This document shows positions 23,843 through 31,120 of a DNA stretch of 64,000 nt, one piece after another; the stretch's first letter is position 1; every line of letters starts with the position of its first letter. The position numbers and the translations under genes are program-made. This DNA is from an uncultured Acidobacteriota bacterium (GTDB lineage Bacteria; Acidobacteriota; Terriglobia; Terriglobales; Acidobacteriaceae). The notes under the pieces are model-generated. The model searched no databases. It was not told the DNA's origin and worked only from the letters and a program-made list of their open reading frames with translations. The stretch spans positions 1 to 64,000 of the forward strand of contig CAILAC010000012.1 of the NCBI GenBank assembly GCA_903832055.1, given 5' to 3'.

Positions 23843-24412
23843 ATGCATTTCAAGGCTGTTGCAAAGCTTGCCCTGCTCTCAATCTCGTCAGCCCTGCTGC
23901 TGACGGCTGCTGTTCAAACTGCGCATGCTGGAGATTCGCTAGCCGCTGGAACGACTGCTCCCGCGTTTACGCTGCCCTCGCAGGACAACACGCCGATCTC
24001 GCTGGCCGATTACAAGGGCAAGTGGGTGGTGCTGTATTTCTATCCGAAGGACTTCACCGGCGGCTGCACGATTGAGGCGCATAACTTTCAGCGCGATCTG
24101 GATAAGTTCAAGGCCGCAAATGCAGTCGTGCTGGGCGTGAGCCTGGATACGGCGGCGAGCCATCAGAGCTTTTGCACCAAGGAGAGCCTGAGCTTCAAGC
24201 TACTGGCAGACACGGAGCACAAAGTGGTGGATGCGTTTGGCGTGCCGATGAAAACCTTTGATACACCCAACGGCAAGGTCACGATTGCACTGCGGCAGAC
24301 GTTCCTGATTGATCCCACAGGCAAGATTGTGAAGGCGTGGCCGAACGTGGATGAGGACCTGAAAAATCACAGCGCCAATGTGCTTGCAGCGATTGCAGCT
24401 GGCGGCAAGTAA
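23843..24412 (+). CDS. Exported peroxiredoxin (AhpC/TSA, PrxQ/Bcp-like)
   Basis: 189 residues with an N-terminal signal peptide (ending QTAHAG, about residue 30), so it acts in the periplasm rather than the cytosol. The thioredoxin fold starts APAFTLPSQDNTPISLADYK; the peroxidatic site is KDFTGGCTIEA with C75. A second cysteine, C111 in SFCTKES, is placed to form an intramolecular disulfide. The C-terminal FLIDPTGKIVKAWPNVD matches the family. It reduces hydrogen peroxide and alkyl peroxides with a thiol reductant. Preceded by GGAGG at 23830 and closed by a terminator. Confidence 0.93.
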   Translation: MHFKAVAKLALLSISSALLLTAAVQTAHAGDSLAAGTTAPAFTLPSQDNTPISLADYKGKWVVLYFYPKDFTGGCTIEAHNFQRDLDKFKAANAVVLGVSLDTAASHQSFCTKESLSFKLLADTEHKVVDAFGVPMKTFDTPNGKVTIALRQTFLIDPTGKIVKAWPNVDEDLKNHSANVLAAIAAGGK

Positions 24413-24441
24413 GACACGCGAAGTTCAATTGAGCAAAGACG

Positions 24442-24485
24442 CAACAAGCCCGGCAATCGAGAGGAAATCTCGGCCGGGCTTGTTG
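24442..24485. terminator. Rho-independent terminator between peroxiredoxin and histone-like gene
   Basis: CAACAAGCCCGGC (24442-24454) pairs with GCCGGGCTTGTTG (24473-24485), with an inner CGAGA/TCTCG helix (24458-24462/24468-24472). It is symmetrical and can act for both converging genes. Confidence 0.85.
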
Positions 24486-24504
24486 CTTGCCTGGTGAACA
24501 GAAG

Positions 24505-25419
24505 TTAGCTGGTTGCGGCTTTCTTGGGAGCAGCTTTCTTTGCTGCGGCCTTCTTTGCCGGTGCTTTCTTGGCGACAGCCTTCTTTGCGGGCGCCTTTTT
24601 CGCTGCAGCTTTCTTGACGACGGCCTTTTTGGCGGGCGCCTTTTTCGCTGCAACTTTTTTAGCGACGGCTTTCTTGGCGGGAGCCTTCTTGGCGACTGCC
24701 TTGACTGCTGCCTTCTTCGCGGGGGCCTTCTTGACTGCTGCCTTCACTGCTGCTTTTTTGGCAGGAGCCTTTTTCACGACGGCCTTCTTAGCGACAACCT
24801 TCTTGGCCGCTGCTTTAACTGCAACTTTCTTTGCTGCTTTCTTTGTTGCCAACGGAGTACCTCTCTTGATTGGTTTGCTGGCGCTCTTGCCGGGCGCAGT
24901 CTTCTTCACTGCGACCTTGCCACCGCGTTTCGCACCAGTACTGCTCTTCTTCGCGGCAGACACTTTGACGGCTTTCTTAGCCGACTTCCTGACTGCGGCA
25001 ACCTTGGTGGCCGGAGCTTTCTTAGCAGGAGTTTTTTTCGCAACAGCTTTCTTGGCAGCAGCTTTCTTCACTGGTACTGCTTTCTTCACTGGTGCAGCTT
25101 TCTTGACTGCAGCTTTCTTGACTGCAGTTTTCTTGACTGCAGCTGCTTTCTTTGCAGGCGCCTTTTTAGGCGCAGCCTTTTTCGCGGGTGCAGAGGCAAC
25201 CGGAGCTTTCGCTTTTGCCTTTTTCACGGGCTTCTTCGCGGGAGCAACTGCGATGATTGGCTCACTGACGAGGAGCACCTCAACCACACCTGAACTGTTG
25301 CTCGCGATGATTTCCTCTTCTTCATCTTCGAGTTCAATGTCTTGTGCGGGAGTGCTCTGAAGTGCGGATGAATTGTCGTCTGAATCACTGCGGGCGTACA
25401 TTGGAAATTTTTCTGCCAT
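24505..25419 (-). CDS. Histone H1-like, Ala/Lys/Pro-repeat DNA-binding protein
   Basis: 304 residues from the ATG at 25417-25419 (GGAGG eight bases upstream). Residues about 1-60 are acidic and mixed (SDSDDNSSALQSTPAQDIEL, EDEEEEIIASN), residues about 62 to the end are nearly only Ala, Lys, Pro, Val and Thr in units such as KKAPAKKAAVKK. This is the composition of eukaryotic H1 tails, of chlamydial Hc-type proteins and of AlgP; such proteins bind DNA or RNA through lysines and compact the nucleoid. A core near residues 150-200 contains RSGAKRGGKVAVKKTA-like sequence breaking the regular repeat. It is a single gene between a peroxiredoxin and mltD, ending at a terminator. Long repetitive coding also gives long spurious frames on the other strand. 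Confidence 0.85.
   Translation of the reverse strand: MAEKFPMYARSDSDDNSSALQSTPAQDIELEDEEEEIIASNSSGVVEVLLVSEPIIAVAPAKKPVKKAKAKAPVASAPAKKAAPKKAPAKKAAAVKKTAVKKAAVKKAAPVKKAVPVKKAAAKKAVAKKTPAKKAPATKVAAVRKSAKKAVKVSAAKKSSTGAKRGGKVAVKKTAPGKSASKPIKRGTPLATKKAAKKVAVKAAAKKVVAKKAVVKKAPAKKAAVKAAVKKAPAKKAAVKAVAKKAPAKKAVAKKVAAKKAPAKKAVVKKAAAKKAPAKKAVAKKAPAKKAAAKKAAPKKAATS
24514..25230 (-). repeat. Tandem Lys/Ala/Pro coding repeats
   Basis: Degenerate 12-24 bp units encoding KKAPAKKA-type peptides run through most of the histone-like gene, including several nearly identical GACTGCAGCTTTCTT units at 25104-25145. Copy-number variation between strains is likely here. Confidence 0.85.
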
Positions 25420-25600
25420 GCTGTTTGCCTCCAGCGCAATTGCGCTGACTGAGATTGTTCGAGTGCATGATGCAAGCGAGTTCAGACAGTGGTCTGAGTG
25501 TGTTCGCCTACGGCGCACATTGTAACAACAGCTTGCATGGATTTTCCAATGATGACAAGTACGCAACTAGCTACTTTTCTATATTTTTCTATGAATAGCT

Positions 25601-27562
25601 TTAGTGATGGGCCTGTGTCTTTTTGGAATTGCCCACTCCTGAAGTTTTAGCTGCATGCTTTGTGCTTGTTGCAGCCTTGCTTGTGCTGCTCTTCTCAGGC
25701 GTCTTTACGGGCTTGTCTGCGCTCTTTGATGCATTGGATTTATTGGTCGCGTTGCGTGTGCCGCGCTTGTGATGTGATGCAGATGAAGACTGTTTTTCCT
25801 TTTGATCACGCGCATGTGCAGCAGTGTGTGCAGGCTCTGCGACGCGTATGCGCTGGCCTGCGGTGACGCTGGTTCCGTGATTCCAACGACGCAGATCGTC
25901 GAGAGTGACACCGAAGCGATCGGCGATTGTGATAAGCGTATCGCCGCGGCGCGCCTTGTAGTATTCAACATGCGATGCGGGCGCAGTGGGCACAGGCACG
26001 GGGATGACGAGTGCTTCAGTTTTATCGAGCGCATCATCCGGATGCAGTTGGTTGACTGCGGCAAGCTGATCGATGGATACGTGATAGCTGCGCGCAACGC
26101 TGGCGAGCGAGTCCTCTGGTGTGACGCGATGATAGCGCCAATGAGTGCGATGTTCTTCCGGAATTTCAGAGATTCGTGACTTGAAGAGCGTCGCAGTGCC
26201 TGGCGGTACATGCAGATCGTAGGTGCCTTGAGCAATGCCCGCCGGTGGAGTTACCAGCCGCAGCAGGCCGGGGTTGAGTGCGAGAAGTTCCTGAGGCTGC
26301 GCATCCACAAGGTCTGCGACGAGGCGCAGATCAATTGCGTAATCGATGGGCACCGTATCAGACACAACGGCTGGCTCAAACTGTACATCCTCAAAGCCGT
26401 ACTGCTTGGGATTTTTAGCGATGATGATGGCGGCGAGAATTTCAGGGACATAATTCTTGGTTTCGCCGGGAAGATTGTTGCGCTTGTAAAGTTCCCAATA
26501 ATCTGCGTAACCGGTCTTTTGCACTGCACGCTGTACGTTGCCCGCTCCCCAGTCATAGGCGGCCATGGCGAGATACCAGTCGCCTAACTGGTTGTAGAGA
26601 AACTTCATGTAGCGGGCATAGGCGCGTGTCGATTTCTCCGGATCGAAGCGCTCGTCGACGTATCCATTGCGCGTGAGGCCGTAGTCTCCGTGAGGCATGA
26701 ATTGCCACATGCCGCCTGCACCAGAGCGACCGTTGACAGCCTGTGGCTGAAAGCCTGATTCAGCGACGGCAAGGTAGATGAGATCCTGGGGGACACCCTC
26801 ATCATTGAGTACGCGCTGAATCATCGACATGTAGCGGCCTCCGCGTTCAAGCGAGTGGCGAAGGGTGTTGTGGCCGCGTTGTGAGTAAGCAAAGAAGTTG
26901 ATGTAACCGGCGACGTAGTCGTTGATGACGAGGGGCAGATCGGATTTTGTCGTGGCGAGTTGTGCCTTGGCGGTAGCAATGAGATTTGGATCAACCTCAA
27001 AGGTGATGTCGTTGGCTACGTCTGCAGGCGATGGTTCGACGGCTGGGGCGAAGCCGTTTCCGCGCTTGAGGGCTTCCATCTCGAGGGCGTTGATGGCATC
27101 GACGACGCGGTTGAATTCATCCTGAAGCTGAGGCTCGGTTTTGATATCGAGGTCGTGATTGTTGCCGCCAGCGAGCATGAGATCAACTGCGTTGTCGAAG
27201 TCAGACTTGGCCTGCAGCAATTGACCTTTACGATAGTGGCTCTGACCGCTGAGGAAGGCTCGATCAACCTGCGCAATCAACTGCTGAAGGCTGTGCTGCC
27301 TGGGTGATGGAACGGGCGCTGGATTGACTGCGGGAGCTTGAGGCGCAGCTTGAATTTCGGGAGCGAGCGTCTTGCTGCTGTCGGCCACTGGCACAGCGGC
27401 GACATGCGGAGATTCGCAGCCTGTAAGGACCAGAGTGAGGACAAGAGTAAGGGCCAGAGGAAGCGACATGACCAGTACCGCCAACGAGCCCAGGGCTGGC
27501 TGAGAGTCCAGCACAGCAGAGCGGGTGTTTCTGACGGGATGGTGGAGTCGATCAAAAATCAT
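25601..27562 (-). CDS. mltD: Membrane-bound lytic murein transglycosylase (MltD-like) lipoprotein
   Basis: 653 residues. The lipobox LVLTGC puts C49 as the lipidated residue after a hydrophobic stretch, so the protein should be an outer-membrane lipoprotein. A Pro/Ala linker leads to the lytic transglycosylase domain (about residues 245-370): RVLNDEGVPQDLIYLAVAES with catalytic Glu in AVAESGF, then GAGGMWQFMPHGDYGL and YLAMAAYDWGAGNVQRAV. Two LysM-type segments follow (about 495-535 and 555-590: YKARRGDTLITIADRFGVTL), binding glycan. The C-terminal 60 residues are Lys/Ser/Thr/Ala-rich and disordered. It cuts the glycan of peptidoglycan with formation of anhydro-muropeptides. Preceded by a 181-bp gap from the histone-like gene. 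Confidence 0.93.
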   Translation of the reverse strand: MIFDRLHHPVRNTRSAVLDSQPALGSLAVLVMSLPLALTLVLTLVLTGCESPHVAAVPVADSSKTLAPEIQAAPQAPAVNPAPVPSPRQHSLQQLIAQVDRAFLSGQSHYRKGQLLQAKSDFDNAVDLMLAGGNNHDLDIKTEPQLQDEFNRVVDAINALEMEALKRGNGFAPAVEPSPADVANDITFEVDPNLIATAKAQLATTKSDLPLVINDYVAGYINFFAYSQRGHNTLRHSLERGGRYMSMIQRVLNDEGVPQDLIYLAVAESGFQPQAVNGRSGAGGMWQFMPHGDYGLTRNGYVDERFDPEKSTRAYARYMKFLYNQLGDWYLAMAAYDWGAGNVQRAVQKTGYADYWELYKRNNLPGETKNYVPEILAAIIIAKNPKQYGFEDVQFEPAVVSDTVPIDYAIDLRLVADLVDAQPQELLALNPGLLRLVTPPAGIAQGTYDLHVPPGTATLFKSRISEIPEEHRTHWRYHRVTPEDSLASVARSYHVSIDQLAAVNQLHPDDALDKTEALVIPVPVPTAPASHVEYYKARRGDTLITIADRFGVTLDDLRRWNHGTSVTAGQRIRVAEPAHTAAHARDQKEKQSSSASHHKRGTRNATNKSNASKSADKPVKTPEKSSTSKAATSTKHAAKTSGVGNSKKTQAHH

Positions 27563-27838
27563 AGAGGCGAATCGTTGAGTCAGAGGAACGCCGCCATTCG
27601 TAGCGGCTGGCGGGAATTTTGGTGAATCTGATGAATCCCTTTGGCGCCAAACTTGGAATCAGGCTCTGGACTGCAGTCTTGACCGGTCAATATGCCGCAC
27701 TCTGGAAGCCGTGCTCTGGACCAACCTGTCAGCGGGGGCTCGATGGGTCTGGAGACTTGCTCTACTCTTCCGATGATAAGCTATGGACTTGAGGGGTTTT
27801 GCGGAGAAGTGCCGCAGTCTCTCATGTGAAACCTCCCA

Positions 27839-29650
27839 ATGGACTCTAGTCTCCTCCGAAATTTCGCCATTATTGCTCACATCGACCATGGCAAGTCGAC
27901 GCTCTCTGACCGTCTGCTTGAGATGACCGGCTCCCTCACTGCGCGTGAAATGCAGGCGCAGGTGTTGGACGCGATGGATCTGGAACGTGAGCGCGGCATC
28001 ACCATCAAGGCCCATGCGGTGCGCATGATGTACAAGGCCAAGGATGGGGTGACCTACCAGTTGAACCTGATTGATACGCCCGGGCATGTGGACTTCAGCT
28101 ACGAGGTTTCGCGTTCGCTGGCCTCGTGCGAGGGGGCGCTGCTGGTGGTGGACGCAAGTCAGGGCGTTGAGGCGCAGACGCTGGCCAACGCCTTTTTGGC
28201 GATCAGCGGTGGCCTGGAAATCATTCCGATCATCAACAAGATTGATCTGCCGTCGGCCGACATCACGCGCACACAGGAAGCCATTGAGCAGGCCGTGGGG
28301 CTGGACGCGACCGATGCGATTCCGGTGAGCGCGAAGACCGGCCAGGGTGTCGAAGACATCCTGGAGGCGATTGTGCATCGTCTGCCGCCGCCCAAGGGCG
28401 ACATCAACGCTCCGTTGCAGGCGCTGGTTTTCGATTCGTGGTTTGATCCGTACCGCGGCGTTGTAGTACTTGCCCGGGTGGTGCATGGGCGCATGCGCCA
28501 GGGACAGAAAATTCGCTTCATGTCGAATGGACGTGTCTTCAATATCGACACACTGGGCGTGCTGACGCCCAAGCCGGTGCCGATTCAGGAGCTGACTGCC
28601 GGCGAGGTTGGTTTCTTTACGGCGACGATCAAGAACGTGGCGGACACGAAGATTGGCGATACCGTAACGGATGATGAACACCCAGCTGCGACCCAGTTGC
28701 CAGGCTTCATGGAAATCATGCCAATGGTCTTCGCGGGGCTGTATACCGTCGATTCGCACGAGCACACACTTTTGCGCGATGCGCTCGAAAAGCTGCGGCT
28801 GAATGATTCCTCGTTTTTCTTTGAGCCGGAGAGCTCAGTTGCGCTGGGGTTTGGCTTTCGCTGCGGATTTCTTGGACTGCTGCACATGGAGATCATCCAG
28901 GAGCGGATTGAGCGCGAGTACAATCTGGACCTGATCACCACGGCCCCTGGAGTGCGCTACAAGATAACGCTGACCTCAGGTGAGGTGGTAGAGGTCGAGA
29001 ATCCTTCGCGATGGCCTGAGCCGACCAATATCGAGATGATTGAAGAGCCGGTCATCAATGCGATGATTTTGACCAACGAAGAATATGTGGGCGGCATTCT
29101 GAAGCTGGTGGAAGAGAAGCGCGGGCGGCAGAAGAATTTTGAATATGTATCCGCTACCCGGGTGATGCTGACCTATGAGCTGCCACTGAATGAGATCGTG
29201 CTGGACTTCTACGACCGCCTGAAGTCCGTTTCGCGCGGTTACGCATCGCTGGATTACCAGTTGGCCGGAATGTGGGTTTCGCCGATGGTGAAGATGGATA
29301 TTCTTGTTTCTGGCGAGCCGGTGGATGCGCTTTCAATCATCGTGCACCGGGATTTTGCCTACGAACGCGGCAAGGCGTTGGTCTCCAAAATGCGGGAGCT
29401 CATTCCCCGGCAACAGTTTGAGGTAGCGATCCAGGCAGCGATCGGGGCCAAGATCGTTGCGCGCGAAACCGTAGTGGCGCTGCGCAAGAATGTAATTGCC
29501 AAGTGCTACGGCGGCGACATCAGCCGCAAGCGTAAGCTGCTGGACAAGCAGAAAGAAGGCAAGAAGCGGATGAAGCGCATCGGCAAGGTGGATATCCCGC
29601 AGGAGGCCTTCCTGGCGGTGCTGCGGGTAGGCGAAGAAACGCAGTCTTGA
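27839..29650 (+). CDS. lepA: Elongation factor 4 (LepA)
   Basis: 603 residues, full length. LepA is a ribosome-binding GTPase that back-translocates or rescues stalled ribosomes. GTPase motifs: [57 protein letters not shown]-like domains include [20 protein letters not shown]; the LepA-specific C-terminal domain ends [20 protein letters not shown]. Start is the ATG at 27839 without a clear Shine-Dalgarno. The 276-bp gap from the mltD start (27563-27838) holds the divergent promoters and nothing else recognised. Confidence 0.97.
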   Translation: MDSSLLRNFAIIAHIDHGKSTLSDRLLEMTGSLTAREMQAQVLDAMDLERERGITIKAHAVRMMYKAKDGVTYQLNLIDTPGHVDFSYEVSRSLASCEGALLVVDASQGVEAQTLANAFLAISGGLEIIPIINKIDLPSADITRTQEAIEQAVGLDATDAIPVSAKTGQGVEDILEAIVHRLPPPKGDINAPLQALVFDSWFDPYRGVVVLARVVHGRMRQGQKIRFMSNGRVFNIDTLGVLTPKPVPIQELTAGEVGFFTATIKNVADTKIGDTVTDDEHPAATQLPGFMEIMPMVFAGLYTVDSHEHTLLRDALEKLRLNDSSFFFEPESSVALGFGFRCGFLGLLHMEIIQERIEREYNLDLITTAPGVRYKITLTSGEVVEVENPSRWPEPTNIEMIEEPVINAMILTNEEYVGGILKLVEEKRGRQKNFEYVSATRVMLTYELPLNEIVLDFYDRLKSVSRGYASLDYQLAGMWVSPMVKMDILVSGEPVDALSIIVHRDFAYERGKALVSKMRELIPRQQFEVAIQAAIGAKIVARETVVALRKNVIAKCYGGDISRKRKLLDKQKEGKKRMKRIGKVDIPQEAFLAVLRVGEETQS

Positions 29651-30060
29651 GGCGGGATTCAGTAAATATTTGAATTTCTGAAGGCGGCTGGATTCATGCG
29701 CTATTCATGGCTATCTGTGGAAAGCTCAGAGAGCGGCGCAGAAGAGAATTAGCCAGCGCAAATCGTCGCACGATTGGTGCGCTCTTAGTGCATTTACTGA
29801 AAATAAAGAACTTAGACTTATAACCAGAAACAGCGATTGTTTGGCAAGCGAAAAATATGGAATTTGCAGTCAAATTCAGTAAAAACTTATCCACATAGTT
29901 TTCCACAGCGCAAGACATTGCAGCGAGGATTTCCGCATCGAAAATTCATTACTGGAACTATTGGAGTTGTAGTGCCATAACGGACCCTTGATCGCGACGA
30001 GGTGCATCGTGCGGGGCTGCTGCTGAGAAGGGGTCGCAAACAGAAATCAGGGCAAATGAG
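29651..30060. other. AT-rich intergenic region with DnaA-box sequences
   Basis: 410 bp between lepA and the skp terminator. The stretch 29790-29910 is much more AT-rich than the rest of the window and contains TTATCCACA (29887-29895), TTTTCCACA (29899-29907) and, 170 bp away, TGTGGAAAG (29716-29724, minus). No open frame with a ribosome site is present. Confidence 0.6.
29887..29907 (+). promoter_or_regulatory. Two DnaA boxes, 12 bp apart
   Basis: TTATCCACA at 29887-29895 is the perfect consensus and TTTTCCACA at 29899-29907 fits TTWTNCACA, in the same orientation with start-to-start spacing of 12 bp. Such pairs occur at oriC or DnaA-regulated promoters. An AT-rich tract lies immediately upstream (29790-29886). 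Confidence 0.65.
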
Positions 30061-30092
30061 AATGGCGGCTCCGATGACTCGGAACCGCCATT
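30061..30092 (-). terminator. Rho-independent terminator of skp
   Basis: AATGGCGGCTCCGA (30061-30074) pairs with TCGGAACCGCCATT (30079-30092) with a 4-nt TGAC loop. It lies 21 bp after the skp stop codon. The same shape, AATGGCCGCT...AGCGGCCATT with TGAT loop, follows dnaA at 58811-58846. Confidence 0.8.
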
Positions 30093-30113
30093 ATTTTGGC
30101 CGTAGCCGGGTGA

Positions 30114-30758
30114 TTAGTTCTTGGGGGCTGCGGGCATGGCCTTGGGAGCTGGCTTGGCTGCGGGTGCGGTTGCTGCGCCTGCGGGGGCCGCTGGGGGCGC
30201 CGGTACGCCGGACTTGGCGTTGTAGGCGCTGATGATGGGCTGGGTGATGTTGGTGGCTTCAGCGGCCCACAGAACCGGGCTCTGCTGCTGGCTCACGTCA
30301 ACAACCATGGTGAAGCCCTGCTCCTGCGCGTAGCTCGAGACGACTTCGTAGACCTTGGAGGCCAGGGTGTTGTACATATCCTGGATTTCCTGCTGGAAGT
30401 CGTTCTGGGCATCTTCGGCAGAGCGCTGAAGGGTCTTGGTTTTATCGTCGATAGACTTGGTGCGGGCTGCGCTCTCGGCAGGGCTGAGTTTGTCGCCCTG
30501 TGCCTGCAACTGCTTCTTGAGGGTCTCAATTTCGTCGTTGAGCGACTTGAGCTGGGCGCGCTTGGGTTCGAACTTTTTCTGGAGATCAGAAAAATTGCGC
30601 TGTCCCTCATTGGTTTGGGCGACCGCTACCTGAAATGCAAGAACGGCAACCTTTGCCGGGATGGGAGCGACGGTAGCGGCAGGAGCCGGTGTTTGGGCAG
30701 TGGCATTCAGGGCGAGGCCTGACGCGAGCAAGGCAGCTAGGGCAAAAGTACGTTTCAT
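30114..30758 (-). CDS. skp: Periplasmic chaperone Skp/OmpH
   Basis: 214 residues from the ATG at 30756-30758 (AAGGAG upstream, spacing about 11). The signal peptide ends NATAQ. The body is a long coiled coil (ALLKSLNDEIETLKKQLQAQ-like region, residues about 65-150) of the OmpH family: VAVLAFQVAVAQTNEGQRNF, SDLQKKFEPKRAQLKSLNDE, TKTLQRSAEDAQNDFQQEIQ, KVYEVVSSYAQEQGFTMVVD. A Pro/Ala-rich tail (about 180-214) is extra relative to E. coli Skp. Skp holds unfolded outer-membrane proteins and hands them to BamA, whose gene is upstream on the same strand 362 bp away, separated by a hairpin. Confidence 0.93.
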   Translation of the reverse strand: MKRTFALAALLASGLALNATAQTPAPAATVAPIPAKVAVLAFQVAVAQTNEGQRNFSDLQKKFEPKRAQLKSLNDEIETLKKQLQAQGDKLSPAESAARTKSIDDKTKTLQRSAEDAQNDFQQEIQDMYNTLASKVYEVVSSYAQEQGFTMVVDVSQQQSPVLWAAEATNITQPIISAYNAKSGVPAPPAAPAGAATAPAAKPAPKAMPAAPKN

Positions 30759-31067
30759 TTGAATCGGAAACTCCTTCGGTATTCCTGATGTGTGTGCCCG
30801 CATTCCTTCGGGGAAGCAAGACATTGCTTCCTGTCAATCCTCTGGAGTCTTTACGGGAATCTGCTCGGCCGGAACGACAGAAGCGGGACTGGAGTAAGAC
30901 GCGGACAGAGACGTCAGCAGGAACTATCTGGATTATAGGAGGCGGGGTTGGGATGGTCAAACCTTCATGGTGTTAATTTGGTGGGAAATGCCTTGGTTTT
31001 GGCGGGATTTCACTACCTCAGAGGGATTGCAAAGGTGTCTTTTGTCTGGAATGGCGCACAAACACCG
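30759..31067. other. Intergenic region between bamA and skp, nothing else recognised
   Basis: Holds the skp promoter and the bamA terminator. Short frames on both strands lack any supporting features. Confidence 0.5.
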
Positions 31068-31092
31068 AGGGCCGCCCGTCGAGGGCAGCCCT
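31068..31092 (-). terminator. Hairpin after bamA
   Basis: On the minus strand AGGGC-T-GCCC pairs with GGGC-G-GCCCT around TCGAC (31068-31092), followed by CGGTGTTTGTG. It lies 28 bp after the bamA stop. Confidence 0.6.
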
Positions 31093-31120
31093 GGATTTTC
31101 ATCGCGAATGGATGGCAGTG

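Noticed and set aside
24524-25360. A 278-residue hydrophobic frame on the plus strand
   Set aside because: It is the complement of the Lys/Ala repeat gene; Lys codons read backward give Phe, so the hydrophobic run is an artefact of composition.
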